Shown piece by piece: positions 8,161 to 15,954 of a stretch of DNA of 22,100 nt. The position numbers were made by a program, and so were the translations under genes. Under the pieces are notes generated by a model. That model had not been told where the DNA came from. It ran no database searches and saw only the letters and a program-made list of their open reading frames with translations. The stretch is from contig JBGOUP010000015.1 in assembly GCA_041477655.1 (NCBI GenBank), positions 1 to 22,100 of the forward strand. The letters are read 5' to 3'. Source of the stretch: JBGOUP01 sp041477655. Its GTDB lineage: Bacteria > Patescibacteriota > UBA1384 > 2-12-FULL-50-11. Within the stretch, counting starts at the first letter, position 1. Each line of letters opens with the position of its first letter.

Positions 8161-9365
8161 TGTTCTTTAGTTACCTGGCCCGTCAACCCGGACAGGTTAA
8201 GCCCCAGAAGGGCCAAGTCGAGGCGGAATCCTTGAGCGAAGCGATCAAACGCGTCAAGGCCCAGGGCTTTATTCTTCTGAAGATTGAGTCCATTGAATCA
8301 AGGAAATCAAATTTGTCATTTTTTAGTCGTAAAAAAGTCCCGCTCAAAGAAAAAATAATTTTTACCAAGCAACTATCTGTTATGCTTCGGGCTGGTCTGC
8401 CGGTCATTAAGGCCCTGGAAGCCCTTCAGCGACAAACGGGGCACAGTTATTTTAAGGAGATTATTGGCAACCTGATTCGAGAGATAAGGGGCGGTCAGAC
8501 ACTGTCTCTAGCTATGACCAAGTACCCCCAGATTTTTCCCGATGTTTACGTCAGTGTTGTCAAGGCTGGTGAAGAATCCGGTCAACTGGCCGATGTTTTG
8601 CTCGATCTGTCCGTTCAACAAGAAAAAGACGCCGAGTTGATAAGCAAAATCAAGGGAGCGATGATTTATCCGGCGGTTATTATGGTGGCCCTGATTGCCG
8701 TGGTAATTATTGTCATTGTTTTTGTTCTGCCAAGCTTGAGCACTATCTTCGCAGAATCCGGCCATCAGTTGCCATTTCTAACCAGGATGTTGCTGGGAAC
8801 CAGCAATCTTGTCCGCCATGACGGTATTTTCCTGCTGATCGGCTTAATCGGCATTTTCTACGCCTTAAGACTCTGGTTTAGTCGGCCAACTGGCCGAGCG
8901 GTTTACGACCGCTTGAAACTTCGCTTACCGGTTTTTGGTAGCCTAACCCAGAAAGTCTATATGGCTCGTTTTTCCCGAACCTTAGCCTTGTTAACCAAGG
9001 CCAGTCTGCCGGTACTGAAATCAATTCAGATAGTTAAAAAGACTATCAGCAACGTTCACTTTGATCAGGCCTTTGTCCGGATTGAGAAAGAAGTAGAAAG
9101 TGGCAAAGCTGTGTCGGTTGCCATTGCCAAAGAACCGCTCTTCCCGCCCATGGTCGGTCAGCTAGCTAGCTTGGGTGAGGAGACCGGTGATTTGGAAAGA
9201 GTGCTACTGGAAATTGCCGAATTTTACGACAAAGAGGTTGATCAAATCTCCAAAAACCTTTCGACATTAATTGAGCCGATTATGCTGATTGTTATGGGTA
9301 TCGGCGTTGGCTTTGTGGTCGCGGCTGTTCTCGGGCCAATTTACGGATTGGTTCAAACCTTCTAA
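8160..9365 (+). CDS. pilC: Type IV pilus inner-membrane platform protein PilC
   Basis: This is the integral membrane platform on which PilB acts. The protein is 401 aa from the ATG overlapping the pilB stop (TAATG); an in-frame TTG at 8139 would lie inside pilB and is less likely. Two T2SSF/GspF repeats are present, at about 65-190 and 267-390. Each has the hallmark G-E-E-[ST]-G motif: GEESG at 137-141 and GEETG at 339-343. Hydrophobic membrane spans lie at about 169-192, 222-240 and 371-396, the normal three-span layout. The N-terminal 60 residues form the short cytoplasmic segment (LARQPGQ...AIKRVKAQGF) usual in PilC. Length, repeat structure and position directly after pilB make the call secure. 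Confidence 0.95.
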   Translation: MFFSYLARQPGQVKPQKGQVEAESLSEAIKRVKAQGFILLKIESIESRKSNLSFFSRKKVPLKEKIIFTKQLSVMLRAGLPVIKALEALQRQTGHSYFKEIIGNLIREIRGGQTLSLAMTKYPQIFPDVYVSVVKAGEESGQLADVLLDLSVQQEKDAELISKIKGAMIYPAVIMVALIAVVIIVIVFVLPSLSTIFAESGHQLPFLTRMLLGTSNLVRHDGIFLLIGLIGIFYALRLWFSRPTGRAVYDRLKLRLPVFGSLTQKVYMARFSRTLALLTKASLPVLKSIQIVKKTISNVHFDQAFVRIEKEVESGKAVSVAIAKEPLFPPMVGQLASLGEETGDLERVLLEIAEFYDKEVDQISKNLSTLIEPIMLIVMGIGVGFVVAAVLGPIYGLVQTF

Positions 9366-9413
9366 CTTTGAACTCCTGGCCGATAGACGCTAATGTGAAA
9401 GGATGGAGGGGTT

Positions 9414-10463
9414 TTGGCAAATTTGATCGCCGGTATTGATATTGGATTTGAGTCGCTCAAGGTGGTTGGTTTACAGCAAACCGGCAAGGGTTTTCGACTC
9501 GAGGGCATGAACACCTCACCGCTTCCGGCCAATTCCTGGATGGCCAACCAGTTAAGATACAGAGACGAGATAAGTCAAATCCTGACTCAAACGCTACGAA
9601 GCGCCAAGCCATCGGCCATCGACGCCAAACATGTAATGGTAGCTCTACCCGAATCAGTCATATTTTCTGGTACCTTTGCCATGGAGCCACTGGCTAAAAA
9701 AGAGCTGGAACAAGCCCTGCCTTTCGAAATAGCCGAAAAACTGTCGATCAACGTCGAGGACTACTATATAGATTACGAGATTGCCGATGGCAGCTGTAGA
9801 CCCGGACAAAAACCACAACCCGAACCTGATGCGACTAAATTGAGAAGTGATGGTCCGGTTAGTTCAAAAGTTGCTACTCGGCCACCGGCCATTGCCGCTC
9901 AAGCTTTGACTGTCTTCGCCGTGGCGGCTAAAAAAAGCCTGGTCGAATCAGTGGTTGATTTATGTAAAGCCACCGGTTTGAGCCTGGGCGGTATTGATGT
10001 CAAACCCGGCGCTGCCGTCAGATCGGCCGTCACCAGTAACGATCAAATCGCTCGGCTGGTTGTCGATCTAGGCGCAAGCGCCAGTGTTATGAGTGTTGCC
10101 GAAGGTAACTCATTACGCCTGACCACTACTACCCCAATCGGAACCAAATTATACGACCAGTCGTCTATCGACGCTAACAGACGTCGAGAAATCTTGACCC
10201 CGGTCTTCGACGAACTGGTACACGTCTCCAAATATTTTGAGAACCGGGTCTGCCCGGGCTTAAGCATTAAGCAAATTGTCTTGTGTGGCGGTGGCTCCAA
10301 TGTTGAAGGCATTGCCAGTGTCTTTCAGAGGGAAACTGGTTTGCCAACAGTCTTAGCTGACCCGTTTAGCCAGGTTGACACTCACCATTACCCAATCAAA
10401 CCGGAGTTGTCTCGCATTTACACTATTGCCATTGGCCTGGCGATGCGGGGAATCGAGAAATGA
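9414..10463 (+). CDS. pilM: Type IV pilus assembly protein PilM (actin-like ATPase)
   Basis: This is a cytoplasmic FtsA/actin-fold protein that binds the N-terminal peptide of PilN and links the ATPase complex to the membrane alignment complex. It is 349 aa and starts at TTG behind GGAGGGG (9405-9411). The phosphate-1 motif GIDIG is at 7-11. The 1C-like region contains VALPESV and FEIAEKL. The phosphate-2 strand is VVDLGASAS and the adenosine motif is LCGGGSNVEGI. A proline-rich, poorly conserved insertion at about 128-160 sits in the surface region before the second half. The stop overlaps the pilN start (ATGA), indicating translational coupling. The 48-nt gap after pilC is the only spacer in the operon. 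Confidence 0.93.
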   Translation: MANLIAGIDIGFESLKVVGLQQTGKGFRLEGMNTSPLPANSWMANQLRYRDEISQILTQTLRSAKPSAIDAKHVMVALPESVIFSGTFAMEPLAKKELEQALPFEIAEKLSINVEDYYIDYEIADGSCRPGQKPQPEPDATKLRSDGPVSSKVATRPPAIAAQALTVFAVAAKKSLVESVVDLCKATGLSLGGIDVKPGAAVRSAVTSNDQIARLVVDLGASASVMSVAEGNSLRLTTTTPIGTKLYDQSSIDANRRREILTPVFDELVHVSKYFENRVCPGLSIKQIVLCGGGSNVEGIASVFQRETGLPTVLADPFSQVDTHHYPIKPELSRIYTIAIGLAMRGIEK

Positions 10464-11038
10464 TCAACCTTATCCCTCCAGACATCAAACGTCATCATAA
10501 GCGCTTAAGTCGAATTTATAGCCTCGCCTTTATTTATATAGCAATTATTGCCGGGTTGGGATTTGCCGCCGGGGGCATGGGGATTTATAACTTCTCGCTT
10601 AAAAGCGCCGTTAACGATAAACACACCCAGGTTGACGACCAAGAGAAACAGAAGACCACCGACAAAGAGCTAGTAAGTCAGGCCTCGTTTATTGAAGACC
10701 GCTATAAATCCAGCCCCACCTTTCACGACACTAAAAAGTGGGACGTATTGCTGGGACAGATCGCCCAAGCCACCCCAACCAATATTCAGTTGACTGGCCT
10801 ACAACTAGCGATTGATCCCAAGAAACCAACCCTGGTAACCATTAAAGGTCTATCGCCGGATAGGCGTTCAGCGCTTCTATTCAAAGACAAACTGACAGCC
10901 TTAAATATTTTCATTTCAGTTGACCTAACCGATCTGACCCAAGCCAAATCAGCCGACCAAACCAGCTTTTCTTTCACTATCCAAGCCGTCTTAGGTAGCT
11001 CAACCGTCAGTCAAAGTACAAATGATAGCCAAAAGTAA
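10460..11038 (+). CDS. pilN: Type IV pilus alignment protein PilN
   Basis: A 192-aa bitopic inner-membrane protein of the PilMNO alignment complex. The first residues MINLIPPDIK form the conserved cytoplasmic PilN peptide (INLLP in most homologues) that docks into PilM. A single transmembrane helix follows at about 21-47 (YSLAFIYIAIIAGLGFAAGG). The periplasmic part has a short coiled-coil-like segment (about 50-85) and then a ferredoxin-like domain containing TPTNIQLTGLQL. The start overlaps pilM by 4 nt and the 3' end overlaps pilO by 17 nt. Sequence conservation in PilN is low, so the call depends on the N-terminal peptide, topology and gene order, all of which agree. Confidence 0.88.
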   Translation: MINLIPPDIKRHHKRLSRIYSLAFIYIAIIAGLGFAAGGMGIYNFSLKSAVNDKHTQVDDQEKQKTTDKELVSQASFIEDRYKSSPTFHDTKKWDVLLGQIAQATPTNIQLTGLQLAIDPKKPTLVTIKGLSPDRRSALLFKDKLTALNIFISVDLTDLTQAKSADQTSFSFTIQAVLGSSTVSQSTNDSQK

Positions 11039-11828
11039 AACATTCTGGATCGCCACTGGCCTATTTCTAGTAGTTGGTTTGGGTATTATTTGGTTTATTT
11101 TCCCGCCAGTCCTGGCTGACTATCGTTCCCAGAAAGAGGCTCTCAACACCTTGAATGCCACCTATGAACAGAACAAAACTTTCTTGAGCAATATCACTAA
11201 ACTCAAAACCGACCGTCAATCCCTAACTGATCTCTATCAAAGCTCTCAAGCGGCCTTGCCGGTTAAAGCCGGTGGTGATTTTTTGCTGCTACAACTGGAA
11301 GGATTAACTAATAGTTTGGGTATAGCCGGGGCGACTTTAACTGCCCCACTGCCAGCCACTCCCGTACCGACGGCTCCAGCTCCCACCACCAGCGGTAGTC
11401 CCACCACCTCGTCTGGCGATACCAATACCTCCGATGTTAAGCAAGGTAGCGCTGGTTCAAGCACTCCAGGGGCTGCCCCGACCACCACAACACCAACTAC
11501 GGCAGCTAGCCAACCCGTCTTAACCTTCAGCATTACCGGTGACTTTGGTTTCGACGAAGCCATTAGTTTGCTGGTCAAACTCCAATCGTTTGGCCGCTGG
11601 AACAAATTGACCACCTTCAATCTAACAGCTTCAGGCGCCAAAACTTCGGTGACTCTAAGCGCCCAAGTCTTTACCAAACCCCTGCCCACATCCGAGTTCT
11701 CTGGCGATAGTCAAGTCATAGAAAAGGCCAAACAACTCTTCAATAGTTATCAGAACTATACAACGACGCCGAATTCCACCAGTGAGGGCAGTTTTGGCCG
11801 AACCGATCCTTTTGCTCCAGTCCACTAA
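11022..11828 (+). CDS. pilO: Type IV pilus alignment protein PilO-like, with a PilP-like C-terminal motif
   Basis: A 268-aa bitopic membrane protein in the position of PilO. A short cytoplasmic start (MIAKSKTFW) leads into a membrane helix at about 8-30. A coiled-coil segment at about 33-80 has the PilO-like pattern of Leu/Tyr heptads. A 55-residue linker rich in Pro, Thr, Ser, Ala and Gly (about 109-164) splits the ferredoxin-like region, whose second half includes LTFSITGDFGFDEAISLLVKL. The protein ends GRTDPFAP, the R-x-DPF motif more typical of PilP, and no separate pilP gene follows. It starts inside pilN (17-nt overlap), so its translation is coupled. The function as PilN partner is inferred from fold pattern and operon position. 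Confidence 0.82.
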   Translation: MIAKSKTFWIATGLFLVVGLGIIWFIFPPVLADYRSQKEALNTLNATYEQNKTFLSNITKLKTDRQSLTDLYQSSQAALPVKAGGDFLLLQLEGLTNSLGIAGATLTAPLPATPVPTAPAPTTSGSPTTSSGDTNTSDVKQGSAGSSTPGAAPTTTTPTTAASQPVLTFSITGDFGFDEAISLLVKLQSFGRWNKLTTFNLTASGAKTSVTLSAQVFTKPLPTSEFSGDSQVIEKAKQLFNSYQNYTTTPNSTSEGSFGRTDPFAPVH

Positions 11829-11845
11829 CGGCCAACAGCCATAAA

Positions 11846-11876
11846 TTGGACACTAACACCTGTTTGAAGATAGAAT
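11846..11876 (+). promoter_or_regulatory. Possible promoter for murA
   Basis: TTGGAC (11846-11851) and TAGAAT (11871-11876) resemble -35 and -10 boxes. The 19-nt spacer is longer than optimal. It lies in the 102-nt gap between pilO and murA, about 55 nt before the murA ATG. No clear terminator after pilO is visible, so read-through from the pil operon is equally possible. Confidence 0.3.
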
Positions 11877-11930
11877 TTAAGCTGGTATTAGGCCATCAAA
11901 AATGGTAATAACTAGGATTGGAATATAACC

Positions 11931-13217
11931 ATGGATTTAACTATTGAAGGTGGTCAGGTCTTATCGGGCGAGGTTACTCCATCCGGAAGTAAAAATTCGG
12001 CGTTAGCGGTATTGGCCGCTTCGGTGTTGTTTGACGCTCCCCTAACCTTACAGAACATGCCTGATCTAAGCGACGTATCGGCAGTTGTTAAAATCTTGGA
12101 GAAACTGGGCGCCAATATCAACTGGGACAAAGACACCAGAACTATTCAGATAGATAATAGCTCTCTAAAGTTCCAGCCCTTAACCAAGGCAGAAGTCGGT
12201 GATATGAAGGGGTCGTCCATGCTCTGGGGAGCGATGCTGGGACGGTTTCAACAAACTGATTTTGAGGTTCTGCCCGGCGGTTGCGCCCTTGGCGCCAGAC
12301 CAGTTGACGCCCACTTTAACGCCTTCAGGGATTTGGGCGTCGAACTGTCCGAGACCAGCACTGGCGTAATCATGGATGCCGCCGACGCCGTCGCCAAAGA
12401 AATATGGCTAACCGAAATGAGCCCGACGGCAACGGCCAATGTTGTTATGTTGGCCGTTACTTTGCCTGGCCTTACTACCATCATCGGCGCCGCTTCCGAG
12501 CCAAGCGTCCAGGATCTGTGCAACCTGCTCAACAACGCTGGAGCTAATATCTCCGGAATCGGCTCAAACGTTCTGAAGATTAACGGCGGGGAAAAGTTAA
12601 CTTCCGCCAGCCATAAAATCTTGAGTGATCATCACGAAATTGCCACTTTCTTGGCTTTGGGCGCCAGCACCGGCGGCGAGATTCACGTTCACAACGCCAT
12701 GCCCGAACATCTTCGCTGTATCACTCGCGAATTTGCCAAGTTTAATGTTGATATTCACTACAGCGGCGATACGGCCATTGTTGCTGGCAACCAAATCATA
12801 AGCCTGGGCAAACATGCCGGTCACACTATTTTGGTCCGACCTCAACCCTGGCCGGGCTTGCCGGTGGATATGTTGCCGCTCTTTATCCCGCTGGCTCTGG
12901 AAGCTCCCGCCGGCAGCGCTATGTTTCACAACTGGATGTACGAGTCCGGCTTGTTTTGGACTAGCGAACTCTTAAAATTCGGAGCCAATATAATTGTCGC
13001 CGATCCGCATCGAGTTATGGCAATTGCCGGCAACAAGTTGCGGGGCGCCAAAGTGGTTGCCCCTTATATAATTCGAGCAACCGTGGCTCTGATCATGGTC
13101 GCCTTGGCCGCCGAGGGACGCTCAACAATTATTAGCGCTGACACGCTCGACCGAGGCCATGAAGGCTTTGTGGAGAATCTCAAGAAACTGGGCGCCGTTA
13201 TCAACAGAGTCGATTGA
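11931..13217 (+). CDS. murA: UDP-N-acetylglucosamine 1-carboxyvinyltransferase (MurA)
   Basis: MurA transfers enolpyruvate from PEP to UDP-GlcNAc in the first committed step of peptidoglycan synthesis, in the cytoplasm. It is 428 aa, normal for the family. The conserved GSKN motif (K21, N22) and the active-site loop PGGCALGARPVD with catalytic C118 (the fosfomycin target) are present. The substrate-binding segment WPGLPVDM contains the general-base Asp, and the C-terminal DRGHEGF block is also present. One difference stands out: the usual MRAS segment before the loop reads MKGSS (92-96), so the Arg corresponding to E. coli R91 is Lys. The start ATG follows a weak GGATTGGA element. It lies on the same strand as the pil operon after 102 nt and may be co-transcribed. 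A catalytically active, divergent MurA is the best reading. Confidence 0.92.
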   Translation: MDLTIEGGQVLSGEVTPSGSKNSALAVLAASVLFDAPLTLQNMPDLSDVSAVVKILEKLGANINWDKDTRTIQIDNSSLKFQPLTKAEVGDMKGSSMLWGAMLGRFQQTDFEVLPGGCALGARPVDAHFNAFRDLGVELSETSTGVIMDAADAVAKEIWLTEMSPTATANVVMLAVTLPGLTTIIGAASEPSVQDLCNLLNNAGANISGIGSNVLKINGGEKLTSASHKILSDHHEIATFLALGASTGGEIHVHNAMPEHLRCITREFAKFNVDIHYSGDTAIVAGNQIISLGKHAGHTILVRPQPWPGLPVDMLPLFIPLALEAPAGSAMFHNWMYESGLFWTSELLKFGANIIVADPHRVMAIAGNKLRGAKVVAPYIIRATVALIMVALAAEGRSTIISADTLDRGHEGFVENLKKLGAVINRVD

Positions 13218-13251
13218 ATAAACTTGAAACCAGCAAGGTTGAGTAGATAAA

Positions 13252-13653
13252 CTAGGCAGTAGCGTGGCTTGATTTTTTGTCGATCAGAGCCTTAACTTTC
13301 TGGATCACTTCGCCGGGCATCATCTCCGATTTGACGATATAATCGTCAGCGCCACGAGTTATACTCTCCATTTTCTCTCGGTCTTGAATTAGGGCCGTTA
13401 AGACAATGACCGGGATATCCTTGGTTTCCGGCTGTTCCTTAAGTTTCTTCAAAACGTCCAGGCCATTGATCTTGGGCATCATAATATCCAGCAGAATAAC
13501 GTTAGGGTGATTTTCCGTGGCCATTTTTAGAGCCTCTTCGCCGTCTTTGGCCGTTTCCACGGTCATGCCTTCGGCCTTGAGACGTTCGGCGTACATCTCC
13601 CGCAAAGTCATATCGTCGTCAACCAATAAAATACTTTTGAATGATTCGCTCAT
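13252..13653 (-). CDS. Single-domain response regulator (CheY-like receiver)
   Basis: A stand-alone phosphoreceiver domain of 133 aa with no output domain. I chose the ATG giving MSESFKSILLVDDD. An upstream in-frame start (13749) would translate a tandem repeat into an implausible hydrophobic extension. All receiver residues are present: acidic pocket D12-D14, phosphoacceptor D56 in LLDIMMP, T86 in VIVLTAL and K108 in YIVKSE. It may relay phosphate from a histidine kinase to a partner or act by direct binding. The polytopic kinase at 18414-20690 is the only kinase in the window and a possible partner, though not adjacent. The gene is convergent with murA, 34 nt apart, and no strong terminator is visible between them. 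Identification of the domain is secure; its pathway is unknown. Confidence 0.9.
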   Translation of the reverse strand: MSESFKSILLVDDDMTLREMYAERLKAEGMTVETAKDGEEALKMATENHPNVILLDIMMPKINGLDVLKKLKEQPETKDIPVIVLTALIQDREKMESITRGADDYIVKSEMMPGEVIQKVKALIDKKSSHATA

Positions 13654-13675
13654 CTCTTGGAGGATAGCATAGGAG

Positions 13676-13735
13676 AATTGCGATGCAAATAGAAAAATTG
13701 CGATGCAAATAGAAAAATTGCGATGCAAATAGAAG
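13676..13735. repeat. Three 20-bp tandem direct repeats upstream of the response regulator
   Basis: The unit aattgcgatgcaaatagaaa occurs at 13676-13695, 13696-13715 and 13716-13735; the third copy differs only in its last base. Each unit contains the small dyad TTGC-N3-GCAA. The array starts 22 bp upstream of the chosen response-regulator ATG, in its promoter region, and could be a repeated operator. The 20-bp period is about two helical turns, so the dyads fall on the same face of the DNA. No spacers are present, so it is not a CRISPR array. Confidence 0.9.
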
Positions 13736-13795
13736 AAAAATCCCTTCAAATTTCTATACCCTGGGCAGTTTCGGCTTCTATGCTGGGGACGGGTC

Positions 13796-13824
13796 TAGAC
13801 ATGGTTTGTAAGGTTGGTTAGAAT
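13796..13824 (+). promoter_or_regulatory. Promoter for the HprK-like gene (near-leaderless)
   Basis: TAGACA (13796-13801), a 17-nt spacer and TAGAAT (13819-13824) match the sigma70 boxes 5/6 each with optimal spacing. The predicted transcription start, about 7 nt further on, falls within a few bases of the ATG at 13833, so the mRNA would have almost no leader. Confidence 0.6.
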
Positions 13825-13832
13825 TCCAGGAA

Positions 13833-14777
13833 ATGAAAGAAAGATATATCCGTATTGCCAACATTCCGTTAAAAGTTTCGGCAGAAAGATACTTCCCCAA
13901 TATTAATAGCTTTTTGCGAAGACTAGAAATAGAAAGTGCTAGTCAACCTTTAGGAGAAATTAAAATTTTAAGAGCAGATAAACGAGCAGTTGGGTTGTCA
14001 GAAGATACTAATACGCTCTTCATTACTGGAAGAGATATTGACGACTTGGCAAATCCATTTAACCTCATAGGAATATTGCAAGCACTTTTCAGATTTGCTG
14101 GCACGAAATCCCCTTCAAGAGATATCTACCTTATGCATGGTTCCTGTAGCATCATCAATGGTAAAGCTGTACTTTTTAGTGATGATGGAACCAGTACCGC
14201 TAAAACTCTTTGCTCAATAGAATGTTCTCTCGAATCCAATAAGTTTCTGGGAGATGAATTCTGTTTTCTCAATGCACGAAATGGGAAAATTTTTAGCTAC
14301 GGGTTTATACCTATACACTTTAGGCACTGCGTCAAGGATCACCTTTATGATAATCATGGCTTTTCCTTGCCAAAATCAATTTATAAAGAAACCGCCGCAG
14401 GATTCTTTAATGAACCAGAGAAACTTTTTACCGTAATAGACACGGCGCAACTACATTCCATCTGCTATGTTCATTTTGGAGATAAGAGTTCTTGTATTAA
14501 GCTTCCAATTTTAAGAGCAAGAAAAGCTCTTAAAACCTGCCTTATTAGCCACATTGTTAAGCTCTACGATCCCAGCAAAGACAGGATGTCCTTCTCTGAT
14601 AAGTCTGATTCTTTAAGTAAAAAAATATCCTATGGTGAATCAGAGAATAAACTGGCTAAAATTTTTCTCTCCGATACCGTGCTGAAAGATTTGTCAAAGA
14701 AAATACCAAGCTACAGGATAGAACTGATATCACCATGCCATATAAAAGGAATTTTAGCCCGTGAAGTTTTTGTTTGA
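13833..14777 (+). CDS. HPr-kinase-like / PEPCK-fold P-loop protein of unknown role
   Basis: A 314-aa protein. Its middle resembles HPr kinase/phosphorylase-type ATP-binding domains: IYLMHGSCSIINGKAVLF (98-115) matches the strand that precedes the P-loop. GTSTAKT (119-125) then takes the place of the GxSGxGKT loop, with Ala where Gly is usual. A GDEF acidic segment (140-143) sits where HprK-like proteins have their SDD motif, followed by GKIFSYGFIPIHFR. The flanking regions match nothing I recognise. Similar stand-alone proteins are known as phosphotransferases acting on serine or sugar substrates, but no PTS or HPr gene is nearby. The gene is visibly richer in A/T than the murA-pil block. Its 3' end overlaps the convergent Nudix-NTase gene by 24 bp. 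Family assignment is moderate and substrate unknown. Confidence 0.6.
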   Translation: MKERYIRIANIPLKVSAERYFPNINSFLRRLEIESASQPLGEIKILRADKRAVGLSEDTNTLFITGRDIDDLANPFNLIGILQALFRFAGTKSPSRDIYLMHGSCSIINGKAVLFSDDGTSTAKTLCSIECSLESNKFLGDEFCFLNARNGKIFSYGFIPIHFRHCVKDHLYDNHGFSLPKSIYKETAAGFFNEPEKLFTVIDTAQLHSICYVHFGDKSSCIKLPILRARKALKTCLISHIVKLYDPSKDRMSFSDKSDSLSKKISYGESENKLAKIFLSDTVLKDLSKKIPSYRIELISPCHIKGILAREVFV

Positions 14778-15920
14778 GCTCCTGATGAACATTTCAGAAA
14801 AACCTTCGATGTAATCGTCCAGTTTCTCCGACAACACAATCGTCGTCCGTAGACTATTTAACTCGCACCAGTTGCCCATAACCTCGGTAGCTACTATTAG
14901 CGATGAACTGTCTATGCCTGGAAAATATTTTTTTACTTGTTTTGATAAGTCTCGTTTACCTTTAGGAATGTCTACGCCTTGATATTGTAGGGCTAATTTT
15001 GAAATTAAAAATGCTAGGTTGATACTCTTCTCTAATATTGCTTTTGCCTTTGGTAGATTCCCGGGTTCTAGAGTTGACTGTGCTCTTCTGTAGTCGCTTA
15101 GAACTTGGCCAAAATCAGCGAAGCTCTGCTGTGTTAATAATTTTTTAGTTGGCCTGAAGCAATTTTCAGCTTTGAAGCCAATAGAATATATAAGCCTAGT
15201 ATTATCCTTTGACAAATCATAAAGAGTTTGTAGGGTCTTACCACCAACCCCGGCAATATGATTAGATATCTTTAAAATTTGATCTCTTCTAGCAACTCTA
15301 AGCCCAATTCTAACGCGAAGTAGTTTAGTTATACTCATATATGCCAAGCGCAGACTTTTCTTCGCCTTATAATCAGACCGGTTTACCACAACCAACAAAT
15401 CCACGTCTCCCCACTCGCAATCGTGCTGTTTTTCAAAACCCGAGTTACTTCCAGATAATATTAATCCTAAGAAGTTGTTGCCTAAAAATTTATTTATTAC
15501 CGCTATTACCGTAGCCTTCTTAATAATGGCTTTCTCTAGTGGATAGCTAATTATTGAGAGGGCTTTGTCCAAGGGTTGCCACTCTGCGGCTATAAATCCT
15601 TCTTCTTTTTGAGGAAGTAGTACCACCTCTCTTCGGCAAAAATATAAATACCAATGTACGGTCTTTTGATTCAAGCGCGAATTCTGTTGAAAATTATATG
15701 ATGTAAAGCCGAGTAACGAAATTGGCTCAAGTATGCCCTTAATACCAAGTTCTTCCCTTATCTCTCTCCTCGACGTTTCCAATAAACTTTCTGACACCAT
15801 ATGGCCCTTGGGCAATACCCAATTACCATCTGAATCTAGAAGAAGAGCAACCCTTATTTCTTTCCCTTGACTAATTACCACCCCACCTGCCGAAATATGT
15901 TCTATGGCTCCATGAGACAT
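14754..15920 (-). CDS. Nudix hydrolase-nucleotidyltransferase fusion with a HEPN-like helical tail
   Basis: A 388-aa protein with three parts. Residues 1-145 are a Nudix domain: LPKGHMVSE, then RREIREELGI (51-60), which keeps the REUxEExGU metal-binding core. The loop between Gly39 and Glu44 is one residue short of the canonical Nudix box. Residues about 150-235 are a pol-beta-type nucleotidyltransferase core with SGS at 156-158 and DVD at 172-174 (WGDVDLLVVV). A third acidic residue is not obvious. Residues about 270-380 are helical and resemble HEPN/KNTase C-terminal bundles (SDYRRAQ, then GVDIPKGKRDLSKQV), but I find no R-x4-6-H ribonuclease motif. A TATAAT box at 15935-15940 gives a very short leader and no Shine-Dalgarno sequence. 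The substrate is unknown. The helical-tail assignment is tentative. Confidence 0.72.
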   Translation of the reverse strand: MSHGAIEHISAGGVVISQGKEIRVALLLDSDGNWVLPKGHMVSESLLETSRREIREELGIKGILEPISLLGFTSYNFQQNSRLNQKTVHWYLYFCRREVVLLPQKEEGFIAAEWQPLDKALSIISYPLEKAIIKKATVIAVINKFLGNNFLGLILSGSNSGFEKQHDCEWGDVDLLVVVNRSDYKAKKSLRLAYMSITKLLRVRIGLRVARRDQILKISNHIAGVGGKTLQTLYDLSKDNTRLIYSIGFKAENCFRPTKKLLTQQSFADFGQVLSDYRRAQSTLEPGNLPKAKAILEKSINLAFLISKLALQYQGVDIPKGKRDLSKQVKKYFPGIDSSSLIVATEVMGNWCELNSLRTTIVLSEKLDDYIEGFSEMFIRSSNKNFTG

Positions 15921-15934
15921 GACTAATGATTGGA

Positions 15935-15940
15935 ATTATA
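15935..15940 (-). promoter_or_regulatory. -10 box for the Nudix-NTase fusion gene
   Basis: A perfect TATAAT on the minus strand ends 14 nt before the ATG at 15920. The -35 region is poor (TTTATT at 17-nt spacing). The predicted mRNA start is about 8 nt before the ATG, and no Shine-Dalgarno sequence is present. A terminator lies just upstream, so this gene needs its own promoter. Confidence 0.5.
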
Positions 15941-15954
15941 TATGATCAGCCTAG

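Noticed and set aside
11246..11689. 147-codon minus-strand frame across pilO
   Set aside because: It is an artefact of the Pro/Thr/Ser-rich linker of PilO read in reverse and shows no domain.
13676..13735. Tandem repeats as a CRISPR array
   Set aside because: The copies are directly adjacent with no spacers, and no cas gene is in the window.
13654..13749. 32-codon N-terminal extension of the response regulator, read as a signal peptide
   Set aside because: It is a translation of the 20-bp repeats; receiver proteins start at the position of the downstream ATG.
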